Counted from the first letter of the stretch, positions 1 to 9,939 are shown. The stretch is DNA of 64,000 bases from Ga0077527 sp945862135 (GCA_964203275.1 CAXNMF010000001.1:496001-560000); one strand, 5' to 3'. Numbers and translations are program-made. The notes: a model not told the origin generated them from the sequence alone.

Positions 1-1
1 A

Positions 2-3000
2 CTCGGCGAATTTTTTGATGGTGCCGGCGGCCTCGGTTACCGGCGCAGCTCGGTATTCAACGCCGACAGTCCGCGCGTCTACAAGAATGCCGCGGTGCAG
101 TTCGACGCCGTTCTAAACAAGATGGGCCAGCATTTCCCGCAGCAGCGCATTTACACGCTGTGGGACGACGCGTTGCCGACGATCAACAAGCAGAAGGCGC
201 CGGAGCCGCTGTCGATGCGTGTCAACAGCATGGACTGCGTGCAGTTGCTGGCTGTCAACCTGCTGCCGGAAAACTATGAGCTAGACGATTACCAGGCGCG
301 CACGACCACAGACATGATTGGTCAGCATATTCATCTGGTGAAATTCGATGTGACTGCGGCAGACGGCTCTGCCAACGGCTGGAACTACGAAGACGGCACC
401 ATGGCGCCTGGCGCCGTGCGCGAACGTATCCATGCCATCAATGCCTGGAACGACGCGCACCCCGACCAGCAGGTCCGGCTGCCCAATGGCAATACGCGGC
501 TAGAGGCGATGCCACATCCCTTCTTCGGGCAGTATGGAAAACCCGAATGGCTGGGTGCGCGCACCACCATCCAGCGCTGGTTTGCGGATCCCGTCATCAA
601 TGCCGCAGGCAGGGATCGCGGTCTGGGCACGGTGTTTTCGCATGACCACTACGGCCCGTCGACACATCAGCAGGTAGGTTTGTACGCTGCCTTGCTGGTC
701 GAGCCTCAGAACTCACGTTGGGTGCATAACGAGACTGGCGAACCGATGTTCAACCGTCATGATGGCGGTCCGACCTCCTGGCAGGCGGTGATACTGGCCG
801 GTGATCTCGACGGCGACGGCAAGGACGACAGCTACCGCGAGTTTTTCCTGGAGTTTTCGGATTTCCAGCACGCCTATGAGAAGGACGTGTATGTCGGTGT
901 CGGCCCCGATGGCAGGACGCCGGCACCTGCGACCGCCGATTCCTACCGCTACGCTGTCAATCCGCCGCTCATGGTTGAAAGCAAACCGGTGTTTCCGGAT
1001 CTGCGTCGCGCTGCGCCGTCCTGCCCGGGTGGTGTGCCGCGTCCCTGTCCCGGCGTTATTTCCCTGAGCGATATCGGCACTTTTGTAGTGAATTACCGCA
1101 ACGAGCCCGTGGGTTTTCGCATTTACGACCCGCGTCGCATCGGTCCCGACGGCAAACCTGGCATGCAGACCTCGGGATTGGCTGGTGATTTGGCCTTTGC
1201 CCTGCAGACACGTATTGACCGTGCGCTGCCGCAACTCAACACCGTGGTCGGTGATACGCCATACCCGCCGCTGACAAAAGACGTGCGGGCTGGAGATCCT
1301 TTTACGCCGATCCTGCGTGCCCATTCCGGCGACCGTGTTTCGATCAAGACTATCGTCGGCGGCTGGGAAGAGACGCATAACGCCAGCGTGCACGGCCTGA
1401 AATGGCTGCACACCGGCGGTGATTTCGGCGCGCAATCGTCGTCTTCCGGCTGGAAAAACCACCAGTTCATGGGCATTTCCGAACATTTTCCCTTCCTGAC
1501 ACCGGTAATCGCAGATTCGACCCAGAACGGCAAGACCGCTGACTATGCGTGGACGATGGATGCCTCGACTGATGGCTGGTGGACCGGCGTCTGGGGCGTG
1601 ATGCGAAACTACAGCAAACGGCAAGACAACCTGTTTGCCCTGCCGGCCAATCCACGCCCGGTGGTGCTGAAGGCCAATGGTGATTTGCGCGGGACTTGCC
1701 CAAAAAGGGCGGCAATCCGGCGCTACGACATTACCGCAGTACTGGCCAACAAGGCGCTTTCCCGCCCTGCAGGGGTGAGTATCATCCCCGAAGACGGCAC
1801 CGCAACTCTGACTGCCGGCGCACCGCTGGATCCGAATGGCGGGACGCTGGTCTATAACCCGCGCGACACCCAGATTCCGGCACGCACGATCCTTGTTGAA
1901 GATCCACTGCTTGGCGAAGTGCCACAACAGATCGCGGCAAAGCAGGGCCCCTTGCATGACCCGACGGCGGTACTTTATCTGCGAACTGCCGATCTGGATG
2001 CCGCCGGCCGCCTGAAGCCGGGTATTCCGGTGGAGCCGCTGGTGATGCGCGCTGCCGCAGGCGAGTGCGTCGAGGTGACTTTGCGTAACCGCTTGCCGGC
2101 AGCGATGCCTGACTTGCCGGGTTATGCGCAGACGGTAGCCGCCGTTGTCCGGGACCGTCACTCGGCTGAAGGCACCACGTATTTCCAGCTCAACCTGGCA
2201 CAGACTTCCAGTCACGTCGGCATGCACACTCAGCTGCTTGAATACGATGTTTCCTCGAGTGATGGCACCAACGTTGGCATCAACCCGGTGCAGACCGTGG
2301 CCCCCGGTCAGTCCCGCATGTATCAGTGGTATGCGGGTGACCTGCGCCAGATCCCGACCGCAAGGGCGCAACTCGATCCGGATCGCGACGAGACGCAGTT
2401 GCAGGCCACACCGGTCGAGTTCGGCGGCGTCAACATCATCCCTGCGGACAAGATCAAACAGGGCCAGAAGGGCATGGTCGGCGCGCTGGTTGTTTTGCCG
2501 CCGAAATCGACCTGGGTGGAGGATGCCGCCCGGCGTTCCTCGGCAACCGTGAGGGCCGGAACAAAAACCTTCCGCGATCATGCGCTGGTGCACCAGAAGG
2601 GCATGAACTTCCGCTACCGCGACGGCACTGCCGTCGGCAAAACACAACTCAGCGATGATCCGCAGGACATCGGCCAGTTTGGCGTCAACTATCGGAGCGA
2701 GCCGATGTGGTTCCGCTTCGGCATGCACCCTGAATCGTCGCTGGGTCATGACGGTTTCGGCGGTGTCGCAACGGCATGGCAGGGATTCAGCAACGCTTGC
2801 TGCGCGGCGAGCGGGCCGGCGGCCGGCTCGGTGGTCAACGCCGACCCTGTTACCCCGGTGCTGACTTCAGTGCGTGGTGCGGAGAACCGCATGCGCCTGC
2901 TGATGCCGCATGGTCTGGCGCGAGGTTCGGTCTGGTCCCTGCACGGCCATCTCTGGCAGCAGGATCCTTATCTTTCAGGCACGGTTGCTTCGCAATCGAT

Positions 3001-3181
3001 CGGAAACAATCCCTTGGGCATCTGGCGCGGTCAGCAGGACGGCATCCTGCCCTATGCGTCCTACAACGTGGTCTTGCCGAAAGCCGGCGGTGATGCCGCC
3101 ATTCCCGGCGACTACCTGATGCGTGACTACGCACCCAACGGCACCCTGAGCGGAATGTGGGGCATTTTCCGGGTTCAGTAG
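2..3181 (+). CDS. Large multicopper-oxidase-like protein, 5' truncated by the window edge
   Basis: The frame is open from base 2 to a stop at 3179-3181, giving the last 1059 residues of a longer protein; its start lies outside the window. Several His-rich copper-ligand-like motifs are visible: GQHIHLVKFD, FSHDHYGPSTHQQ and, near the C-terminus, SLHGHLW. These resemble the very large multicopper oxidases of manganese or iron oxidisers (MnxG/MofA type), which are secreted and oxidise metals. No HCH type-1 copper cysteine motif is present in the visible part, so the complete copper sites cannot be confirmed; the N-terminal domains upstream may carry them. It is followed by an AT-rich gap and a two-component system. 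The oxidase-superfamily call is firm; the substrate is inference. Confidence 0.8.
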   Translation, partial: LGEFFDGAGGLGYRRSSVFNADSPRVYKNAAVQFDAVLNKMGQHFPQQRIYTLWDDALPTINKQKAPEPLSMRVNSMDCVQLLAVNLLPENYELDDYQARTTTDMIGQHIHLVKFDVTAADGSANGWNYEDGTMAPGAVRERIHAINAWNDAHPDQQVRLPNGNTRLEAMPHPFFGQYGKPEWLGARTTIQRWFADPVINAAGRDRGLGTVFSHDHYGPSTHQQVGLYAALLVEPQNSRWVHNETGEPMFNRHDGGPTSWQAVILAGDLDGDGKDDSYREFFLEFSDFQHAYEKDVYVGVGPDGRTPAPATADSYRYAVNPPLMVESKPVFPDLRRAAPSCPGGVPRPCPGVISLSDIGTFVVNYRNEPVGFRIYDPRRIGPDGKPGMQTSGLAGDLAFALQTRIDRALPQLNTVVGDTPYPPLTKDVRAGDPFTPILRAHSGDRVSIKTIVGGWEETHNASVHGLKWLHTGGDFGAQSSSSGWKNHQFMGISEHFPFLTPVIADSTQNGKTADYAWTMDASTDGWWTGVWGVMRNYSKRQDNLFALPANPRPVVLKANGDLRGTCPKRAAIRRYDITAVLANKALSRPAGVSIIPEDGTATLTAGAPLDPNGGTLVYNPRDTQIPARTILVEDPLLGEVPQQIAAKQGPLHDPTAVLYLRTADLDAAGRLKPGIPVEPLVMRAAAGECVEVTLRNRLPAAMPDLPGYAQTVAAVVRDRHSAEGTTYFQLNLAQTSSHVGMHTQLLEYDVSSSDGTNVGINPVQTVAPGQSRMYQWYAGDLRQIPTARAQLDPDRDETQLQATPVEFGGVNIIPADKIKQGQKGMVGALVVLPPKSTWVEDAARRSSATVRAGTKTFRDHALVHQKGMNFRYRDGTAVGKTQLSDDPQDIGQFGVNYRSEPMWFRFGMHPESSLGHDGFGGVATAWQGFSNACCAASGPAAGSVVNADPVTPVLTSVRGAENRMRLLMPHGLARGSVWSLHGHLWQQDPYLSGTVASQSIGNNPLGIWRGQQDGILPYASYNVVLPKAGGDAAIPGDYLMRDYAPNGTLSGMWGIFRVQ

Positions 3182-3220
3182 CAATGGGGCGGGCAGGGTG
3201 GTGGAAGCCACCCCGCCGAC

Positions 3221-3416
3221 ATTAATAATAAAATTGATAATAATGATATTTTGTTATATGCTGTGGGTGAAATCTGGGTGAAGCATTGAAATTGCCCGCA
3301 GTTATTGTAAAAATTCTTAGACATTTGTTTTTATTATTAATTAGTTAAGATTGAATTCCTGATCTGTTGTTATCAGAGGGCTTGCTGCAGACACAAAATG
3401 ATAAATATAAAAAATA
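3221..3416. promoter_or_regulatory. AT-rich intergenic region with long inverted repeat and shared motif
   Basis: The 323-base gap 3182-3504 has no gene. It holds a perfect 13-base inverted repeat (ATTAATAATAAAA at 3221-3233, complement at 3329-3341). At 3395-3416 is an AT-rich motif, AAATGATAAATA followed by TAAAAAATA, which recurs upstream of the secreted-protein gene at 15244. The gap presumably carries the promoter of the kinase at 3505. The repeat is AT-rich, so chance symmetry cannot be excluded. Confidence 0.4.
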
Positions 3417-3504
3417 CGACTAATTCGAGCGTTTCTGGGGGCCCAAAAGCCATCCGGAATACATTCCAGTCTACGCATCTGAAGCTGCAGCCGAGGCTGG
3501 CATC

Positions 3505-4953
3505 GTGAACGTCCGCCCGATGTCGAAGATCGATCGCATTACTGCCGTACTGAGCGGCTGGGGCCTGTTCCCGGCGCAAGGCGGGGCCGTGGTTGCGGCG
3601 CAACTGCGTCCGCAGACCTTCAATCTGAGCCGCCGCTTCGCCGTGATCAGTTTTTTCGTGATTATCACGGTGACTCTCGGTATGTCCGCAGTGCTGGCGC
3701 GTTTCCTGTCCGAAGAAATGCTTCACCACGATGCCATGGAGTCATCGGAATTCATTCATCGCGTACTGGGCCACCAATTCAATGAAACGTTTTTTTCCGG
3801 CAATCCGGCCGCGGCAAAGGCCACCGGTGCACGGGAATCCCTGTCCGCAGTAGCCAAAATGCCCGGGGTCTTGCGTGCCCAGGCCTTCTCGTTAACAGGC
3901 ACCGTACTGTGGTCGAGTCACGATGCGAGTAATCATCAAAATTTCGAAGAAAATCCGGAGCTTGATCGCGCACTCAAGGGTGAAGTTGTGGTTGAAGCCG
4001 ACCTGATCGAGTCCCGCGCCTACATCAAGCCCGAGCATGTCTTCGCAGCGATGCCGCAAAAGCAGTTCGCTGAGTATTACCTGCCGATGTGGGATGAAAA
4101 ACGCACCCGTGTCATCGGCGTGGTCGAGATCTACAAAAGCCCCGATACGCTGTTCGACACCATTCGTCGCGGCCTGCAACTGATCTGGATCACGGCGCTG
4201 TGCGGCGGGCTGCTGATGTATGGCTGCCTGTTCTGGACCGTGCGCCGCGCCCACCAGGTCATGCTCGACCAGCAGCGGCGCATCGCCAGCAACGAAGGTT
4301 TTGCCGCTGTCGGAGAGATGGCTGCCGCGGTTGCACACAACCTGCGCAACCCGATGGCCGCCATCCGCACCTCGGCGGAATTGATGGCCGGCCAACCCGG
4401 CGACCGGCGCTATAACTTTGCCGGCGACATCATGGCCGAAATCGACCGCATGGAGTCGTGGATCCGCAGCTTGCTCGGTCATGCCCGGGTCGGCACACGC
4501 GCCCCCAGTTCGGTGTCGGTCAACGCCATCCTGCAAGGCCTGATCGGCGGCATGCACACCGAAATGATCCAGCGCCGCGTCATTGTGCAATGGGCTGTCG
4601 ATGAGCGGCTGCCAACTCTGCATATCGATGGCCTGATGCTCGAACAGATTGCCCATACCGTGGTGGCCAATGCGCTTGATGCCATGCCCGACGGCGGCAC
4701 CCTGAGCCTCGCCACCCGTCGCAGTACCGGCGGCAGCAAGGGCATCGAAATCAGCATCAGCGATACCGGCGTGGGCATTCCTGCGCAGAAACTTAAACAG
4801 ACGTTTACCGCTCCGGCCAGCACCAAGACCCACGGCCTGGGCATCGGTTTACCGCTGGTCCAGCGCACCGTCGAGCGCATGGGCGGTGCGGTCACCATCA
4901 GCAGCCAACCCGGACGCGGCACCAGCGTCACCATTGCCATACCCCAGACTTGA
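3505..4953 (+). CDS. Membrane sensor histidine kinase
   Basis: This is a 482-residue inner-membrane kinase. A first membrane helix lies near residues 45-65 and a second near 230-252; the roughly 160-residue loop between them is presumably the periplasmic sensor. The H-box reads VAHNLRNPMAAIR, the N-box VVANALDAMPDGG, and the ATP-lid boxes DTGVGIP and HGLGIGLPLVQ, so all catalytic elements are present and there is no receiver domain. The GTG start has GAGG eight bases upstream; an ATG five codons later is an alternative. The response-regulator gene begins 14 bases after the stop, making this a kinase/regulator operon. The signal is unknown; proximity to the copper oxidase suggests metal or redox sensing, which is inference only. 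Confidence 0.9.
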   Translation: MNVRPMSKIDRITAVLSGWGLFPAQGGAVVAAQLRPQTFNLSRRFAVISFFVIITVTLGMSAVLARFLSEEMLHHDAMESSEFIHRVLGHQFNETFFSGNPAAAKATGARESLSAVAKMPGVLRAQAFSLTGTVLWSSHDASNHQNFEENPELDRALKGEVVVEADLIESRAYIKPEHVFAAMPQKQFAEYYLPMWDEKRTRVIGVVEIYKSPDTLFDTIRRGLQLIWITALCGGLLMYGCLFWTVRRAHQVMLDQQRRIASNEGFAAVGEMAAAVAHNLRNPMAAIRTSAELMAGQPGDRRYNFAGDIMAEIDRMESWIRSLLGHARVGTRAPSSVSVNAILQGLIGGMHTEMIQRRVIVQWAVDERLPTLHIDGLMLEQIAHTVVANALDAMPDGGTLSLATRRSTGGSKGIEISISDTGVGIPAQKLKQTFTAPASTKTHGLGIGLPLVQRTVERMGGAVTISSQPGRGTSVTIAIPQT

Positions 4954-4967
4954 ACAGGAAAGAGATC

Positions 4968-6473
4968 ATGACCCCGAGCATTTTGCTGATCGAAGACGAA
5001 CCGACACTGGCGCGCAATATGTGCCTTTATCTCGAACAGGAAGGCTTTACTGTGGAGACCGCATCGAGCGGCGAAGTCGGTCTCGAGCGCCTGCAACAAA
5101 TCGCACCGCAACTGGTTGTCCTGGATTACAACCTGCCGGGCATCAACGGTCTGCAGGTGCTTCAGGAAATCACGCAGAAGATGCCGCGCACGCGGGTGAT
5201 CATGCTGACCGGCGCCGGCAGCGAGCAAGTGGCGGTTGATGCACTGAAAGGCGGCGCATCCGATTACCTGAGAAAGCCGATCGAACTGGCCGCGCTGCGG
5301 CTGGTGATCGAGCGTGTGTTGTCGCGGCGCCGCTTCGATGACTGGCCGCGGGTGCTTCGCGACTCGGGCAAGTCCAAGCCGATGGATACCCTGCAGCGCC
5401 GCCGACAGTCGGATCAATTTACCGAACAGAAAACTTCATGGCGGGGCAAGCTCGTTCTTGAACCGCAACAGGGCAGGGCAAGAATTGCCCCAACAATGAC
5501 CGGTCCCGTGTTTCCCGAACTGGTCGGCGATTCGGATGCCATGCTGTCGCTCAAAACCCTGATCAGCCGGATCATTGACGCCGATTTGCGCGTATCGGGC
5601 GCTGAGCCGCCCTCGGTGCTGATTGCCGGCGAAACCGGAACCGGCAAGGAACTGGTTGCGCGCGCGCTGCACTATGAGGGCCGCCGTAAATCGGGGCCGT
5701 TCATTGAACTCAATTGCGCGGGGATTCCGTCTTCGCTGCTCGAGTCCGAGCTGTTCGGTCACGAGCGCGGCGCTTTCACCGACGCCAAGCTGGCCAAGCC
5801 CGGCATGATCGAGTCAGCGAACGGCGGCACGCTGTTTCTGGATGAAATCGGCGACCTTGATCTCGGCGCCCAGGCCAAGCTGCTGAAAGTCCTCGAAGAG
5901 CGCAAGGTGCGGCGACTGGGCAGTGTCACTGAAAAGCCCGTTGACGCGCGCTTTGTCGCGGCGACCAGCCGGGACTTGGAAAAGATGGTACGTGACGGAC
6001 AGTTTCGCGCCGATCTTTACTATCGGCTGCGCATGATCCGCGTTGCCGTACCGCCGCTGCGTGAGCGTGTTGGTGATATTGCACGGCTTGCCGAGCATTT
6101 TGCCAAAGCGACCGGTCTGCGCTACGGCAAGCCGCACGTCCACCTCAGCAGCGATGCCATTGCCGCTCTGGCCCGACACCCCTGGCAGGGCAATGTACGT
6201 GAGCTCAAGCACGCGATCGAGCAGGCTGTCGTGCTGACGGAGAATGCGGTGATCAATGCATCGGACTTTTCACTGCAGACCTTCAGCGGCGGTGCCTTTG
6301 TAAACCCCGGCATCAGACTGGCCGAGGTCGCCGACCGGCCGGATGCCGAGCGTGAGCTCCTGACCGAAACACTGCGCGAAACCCGCCTGAACATCAGCAA
6401 GGCGGCGCGCCTGCTGGGTATTTCGCGTGACACGCTGCGCTATCGGATCAAGAAACACGGAATCGGCAGCTGA
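4968..6473 (+). CDS. NtrC-family sigma-54-dependent response regulator
   Basis: This 501-residue cytoplasmic regulator is the partner of the kinase just upstream. The N-terminal receiver has acidic residues ED at 9-10 and phospho-acceptor Asp53 in VVLDYNLPG. The central AAA+ domain has Walker A GETGTGKE and Walker B GGTLFLDEIGD. The C-terminal Fis-type helix-turn-helix reads SKAARLLGISRDTLRYRIKK. The sigma-54 contact loop reads GAFTDA (residues 268-273) instead of the consensus GAFTGA. I start at ATG 4968 because AGGAAAGAG precedes it; an in-frame TTG at 4950 overlapping the kinase stop is less likely. It should activate sigma-54 promoters on phosphorylation; I found no convincing -24/-12 site nearby. 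Confidence 0.92.
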   Translation: MTPSILLIEDEPTLARNMCLYLEQEGFTVETASSGEVGLERLQQIAPQLVVLDYNLPGINGLQVLQEITQKMPRTRVIMLTGAGSEQVAVDALKGGASDYLRKPIELAALRLVIERVLSRRRFDDWPRVLRDSGKSKPMDTLQRRRQSDQFTEQKTSWRGKLVLEPQQGRARIAPTMTGPVFPELVGDSDAMLSLKTLISRIIDADLRVSGAEPPSVLIAGETGTGKELVARALHYEGRRKSGPFIELNCAGIPSSLLESELFGHERGAFTDAKLAKPGMIESANGGTLFLDEIGDLDLGAQAKLLKVLEERKVRRLGSVTEKPVDARFVAATSRDLEKMVRDGQFRADLYYRLRMIRVAVPPLRERVGDIARLAEHFAKATGLRYGKPHVHLSSDAIAALARHPWQGNVRELKHAIEQAVVLTENAVINASDFSLQTFSGGAFVNPGIRLAEVADRPDAERELLTETLRETRLNISKAARLLGISRDTLRYRIKKHGIGS

Positions 6474-6511
6474 AGTCGCCGGAAACAGCATTAACCCTGG
6501 CCCGGGACTTT

Positions 6512-6550
6512 AAACCGGCCGCCGTTTGCTGGAACCGCGGTCGCCGGTTT
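6512..6550. terminator. Possible bidirectional terminator hairpin
   Basis: AAACCGGC at 6512-6519 pairs with GCCGGTTT at 6543-6550, an 8-base stem with a long GC-rich loop, between the convergent regulator and REC-EAL genes. The arm ends overlap the last base of the leftward stop codon. Adjacent A and T runs are short, so function is uncertain. Confidence 0.35.
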
Positions 6551-7746
6551 CATGCCCCGGCAGCGAGGAATTCCACAAGTTTGTTTTCGGTCATCGGCTT
6601 GGCAATGTAATAGCCCTGCACGATGTCGCAGCCGAGGACCCGGAGTTTGTCGAGAGCAGCCTCCGACTCGACGCCTTCTGCGACGCTCTCGATCCCCAGT
6701 TTGTGCGCCATGTCGATGCTCGACTTGACGATGGCGGTCAGTGAATCGACATTGGCGCAGTCGGTGACAAAGGATTTGTCGATCTTCAGTTCGGTGAACG
6801 GCACCCGCGTCAATTGGCGCAGGCTGGAGAATCCGGTGCCGTAGTCGTCAACGGACAGGCCGAAGCCGCGCAGGCGCAGACGCGCCAGATTCTCAAGCGC
6901 CGGCGCCACCTCGGTCATGGCAACAGTTTCGGTGATTTCCAGGATCATATTCTGTGGCATGACCCCGGCATCGATGACCATACGGGTGATTTTGTCCGCC
7001 AGCGAAAAATCCGTCAGTGAGACCAGCGACAGGTTGACCGAGACCTTGAGGTTCAGCCCTTGTTGTTGCCAGCGGGCACTGGCCGCCGCCGCTTTGGACA
7101 ACATCTCAAAGGTCAGGCCGTCAATTTTCTTGTGCTGCTCCAGCAGCTCGATAAACGCACCGGGCCCGATCAATCCCTGTTCCGGGTGATTCCACCGGGC
7201 CAGCGCCTCAACGCCGACGATGCCGCCGGTATGCAGCGAAAACTTGGGCTGGAAATGCGGTTCAAACTGGTCATTGCCCAGGCCCTGGATGATTTCCTCC
7301 AGGCTGAAGCGGGTATCCGGTATTGATTTCGGCTTGGGCTGTACTTTCGTGACATGCCGCCGTTCGATCAAGGAGCCAATCGCCTCCCGTGTGAACGGTT
7401 TCTGGATCACACCCAGAAGGCGTACGCCGTATTCCCTGGCCATCAGATGGGCGGCGTTGAGCAGGGGCAGTTCCTTGGCGCTGCAGATGGCCACGGACAT
7501 TTTCGGATGGTTCTGGCCGATATGCCGTAAAAATTCCAGTCCATCCATGTCGGGCATGTCGATATCGCAAATCACCAGATCGACGGGTTCACCGGTCTGG
7601 CTGCGGATGAGTTCCAGCGCCGGCCTGCCGTTATCTGCTTCGAGAATCTTCTTGGCGCCCAGGGATTTCAAGACCTGCACCAGGGTCTGGCGCTGGAAAG
7701 CATGATCCTCAACAACCAGAATCACCAGTTCATCTGCAGATTGCAT
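6550..7746 (-). CDS. Response regulator with EAL c-di-GMP phosphodiesterase domain
   Basis: This is a 398-residue cytoplasmic protein. The N-terminal receiver (about 1-130) has phospho-acceptor Asp61 in VICDIDMPDMDG and a Lys in VIQKPF. The C-terminal EAL domain retains the catalytic signatures: VEALARW, SVNLS, LEITE, VDDYGTGFSSL, LKIDKSFV and AEGVE, so active hydrolysis of cyclic di-GMP to pGpG is expected. It is the third gene of a leftward set (binding protein, hybrid kinase, this protein), 88 bases downstream of the kinase, and probably forms its output. The set would then couple periplasmic ligand sensing to c-di-GMP level (inference). Confidence 0.93.
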   Translation of the reverse strand: MQSADELVILVVEDHAFQRQTLVQVLKSLGAKKILEADNGRPALELIRSQTGEPVDLVICDIDMPDMDGLEFLRHIGQNHPKMSVAICSAKELPLLNAAHLMAREYGVRLLGVIQKPFTREAIGSLIERRHVTKVQPKPKSIPDTRFSLEEIIQGLGNDQFEPHFQPKFSLHTGGIVGVEALARWNHPEQGLIGPGAFIELLEQHKKIDGLTFEMLSKAAAASARWQQQGLNLKVSVNLSLVSLTDFSLADKITRMVIDAGVMPQNMILEITETVAMTEVAPALENLARLRLRGFGLSVDDYGTGFSSLRQLTRVPFTELKIDKSFVTDCANVDSLTAIVKSSIDMAHKLGIESVAEGVESEAALDKLRVLGCDIVQGYYIAKPMTENKLVEFLAAGA

Positions 7747-7834
7747 GGAGCCCTCAGCGGTTGTTTTTGTGATGCCTGCAAATTTTGTGCAGATTCGGAT
7801 TTTAAAGGGACTCGGGCGAGGTGTGCGTCACCGG

Positions 7835-9919
7835 TTACAGGGTCTGGCGCGGCCCCTGATTATTGCGGTCATCCGTACCGGCCAGCCAGCGTTCCAGTAC
7901 CGTTTTCAGTTCAGCGACCACGATCGGCTTGGTGAGATAGTCATCCATCCCCGCATTCTTGCAGTTCTGACGGTCTTCGGCATAGGCACCGGCGGTCAGG
8001 GCGGCAATGGGCGTTCTCGCTTTGGCGTGATCATGTTCCCACTGGCGAATGAGTTCCGCGGCTTTCAGGCCGTCCATCACGGGCATTTGGATGTCCATCA
8101 ACACCAGATCATAACCAACAGCATCAGATTGTATCCGCTTCACGGCTTCCTCGCCGTTTGAGGCGTCGTCGCAATCGATGCCCAGGCGCTTGAGCATGGT
8201 TTTGATGACAATGCGGTTGGTTGCCAGATCCTCGACCACAAGTACGCGGCCGCTGATCGGGTTGCTGTGTTTCGAAAACGGTGTGGCGGCCGGTGAGCCT
8301 TTATTCGACACTCCGGCATCGGCTGCGCCCACCCCGGCCCTGATCGTGAACCAGAAACGCGCACCTTGTCCCGGCGTGCTTTCAACCCCGACATCGCCGC
8401 CCATCATTTTGGCAAGTGCATCGACAATGTAAAGACCCAGTCCGGTACCCCCGTGCTTCCGGGTGGTGGAGGCATCCACCTGTGAAAACGGCTGAAACAG
8501 TTTCGCAATGCCTTCTGCCGGAATGCCGATGCCGGTGTCGCTGACCGAGAACTCCAGCTTTGCGTGGCGGCCGTCACTCTCCAGTTCGCGGATTCCCACC
8601 ACGACGCCGCCCTGACTGGTGAACTTCAACGCGTTGCTGATCAGGTTGGAGATCATCTCCCGCAAGCGGACCGAGTCGCTGATGTAATTGGCGCTGGACA
8701 GCTTGTTGACGGCGAGGTCGATGCGCAGGGATTTTGCTTTCGCTGTGGCGCTGAACAGTTCGACGGTCTCCCGGATCACCGAAACGGGATTGAAGTTGTC
8801 CTCGACCAGCTGCAGTTTTCCCGCCTCGATTTTGGACAGATCCAGCACGTCATTCAGAATGTTCAGCAGCACCTTGCCGGAATTGAGGATGATGCCGGCA
8901 TATTGCCGGCGCTCCTCGTCAGACACAGAGTCCGCCTGCAACAGCTGGGTCATGCCCAGTATGCCGTTCATCGGCGTCCGGATTTCATGTGACATGTTGG
9001 CGAGGAAAGCGCTCTTGGCCCGGCTGGTGGATTCCGACAGATTCTTGGCGATTTCCATTTGGCGGGTCGCCTGCTGTCGCTCGTTGACCAGCATGTTGAT
9101 CGTGGAAATCAGCGTGTTGATGTCGACCTCTTGATCGATCTCGCCGGTTTCATGCGGCAGCAGATCGCCAACCAGGCGCCGCAGTGAGTGCAGGATTTTT
9201 TCCCGGTCGGCGAGTTGCGAGCGCAGCTGGTTTGCGGTTTTTTCCAGTGAGCGCAGAGTCTCCCTGAATTCCAGCGGCGCTGATTCGATCAGTTTCTGCT
9301 GGACTTCGGGGCTGGCTGCAATGACCGAGCTGCCGACCAGTTCCTGCGAACGTTGCAGCGTATTGAGCCATTGCCGCAGCGGCAGCCAGACCATCAGCAG
9401 GCCGCCCATCAGGCTCAACAGGGCGATCAGCGTTCCTGTCTCGACGACTTCCCATAGGCTGGCCGATACCTCGTCAACATCAAAAGTGAGGCGCAGGACG
9501 CCGTAATCCTTGCCGCCGACGGCGATGTTTTTGTTGACGTCCGACAACTGTCCGGCGAGCCAGTTTTTCAAGAAGTCCGGACTGGTTTTTGATTTGGGTG
9601 CCGTCACCGAGCTCTGGACGACGCCGCCATCGATGTCGATGAACCGTGCTTTGGTGAACTCCGAGCGGATGACAGCCTTGTCGAGGCTGCGCTTGATGGT
9701 GTCGTAGTCGCCGATCACCGCGCTGTCGGCAACCGTCTGTGCCAGCACCTCGATCATCATCACCGCCTGCTGCTGTGAGGTGTCGATTTCCTGTTCAAAT
9801 TCGTGTGCGGTAATCGCCGCGACCGTCGTGACCAGAAACAGAAACAGCGTGAAACCGTAATACAGCATCACCCTGGAAACCAGGGAGGCTGGCAGCAATC
9901 GGCGAAAGAGACGGTACAC
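7835..9919 (-). CDS. Hybrid sensor histidine kinase with C-terminal receiver
   Basis: This is a 694-residue inner-membrane protein. Helices near residues 16-38 and 160-182 flank a periplasmic domain of about 120 residues, followed by a linker with coiled-coil character. The HisKA domain has its phospho-accepting His at about residue 311 (ANMSHEIRTPMNGI). The ATPase domain has SNALKFTSQGG, DTGIGIP and GGTGLGLYIV. The receiver carries VLMDIQMPVMDG and a TKPI lysine. The start is GTG, 20 bases after the stop of the PhnD-like binding-protein gene, so the two are almost certainly cotranscribed. The arrangement is like AioX-AioS/ArxX-ArxS, where a periplasmic PhnD-family protein presents a ligand to a kinase (family knowledge; the ligand here is unknown). 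Confidence 0.93.
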   Translation of the reverse strand: MYRLFRRLLPASLVSRVMLYYGFTLFLFLVTTVAAITAHEFEQEIDTSQQQAVMMIEVLAQTVADSAVIGDYDTIKRSLDKAVIRSEFTKARFIDIDGGVVQSSVTAPKSKTSPDFLKNWLAGQLSDVNKNIAVGGKDYGVLRLTFDVDEVSASLWEVVETGTLIALLSLMGGLLMVWLPLRQWLNTLQRSQELVGSSVIAASPEVQQKLIESAPLEFRETLRSLEKTANQLRSQLADREKILHSLRRLVGDLLPHETGEIDQEVDINTLISTINMLVNERQQATRQMEIAKNLSESTSRAKSAFLANMSHEIRTPMNGILGMTQLLQADSVSDEERRQYAGIILNSGKVLLNILNDVLDLSKIEAGKLQLVEDNFNPVSVIRETVELFSATAKAKSLRIDLAVNKLSSANYISDSVRLREMISNLISNALKFTSQGGVVVGIRELESDGRHAKLEFSVSDTGIGIPAEGIAKLFQPFSQVDASTTRKHGGTGLGLYIVDALAKMMGGDVGVESTPGQGARFWFTIRAGVGAADAGVSNKGSPAATPFSKHSNPISGRVLVVEDLATNRIVIKTMLKRLGIDCDDASNGEEAVKRIQSDAVGYDLVLMDIQMPVMDGLKAAELIRQWEHDHAKARTPIAALTAGAYAEDRQNCKNAGMDDYLTKPIVVAELKTVLERWLAGTDDRNNQGPRQTL

Positions 9920-9939
9920 GGTGCAGGCGACCTGGAGGA

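Noticed and set aside
713..2749. 678-codon open frame on the minus strand
   Set aside because: It is antisense to the multicopper oxidase gene, has no recognisable motifs and reflects high third-position GC; the plus-strand gene has clear motifs.
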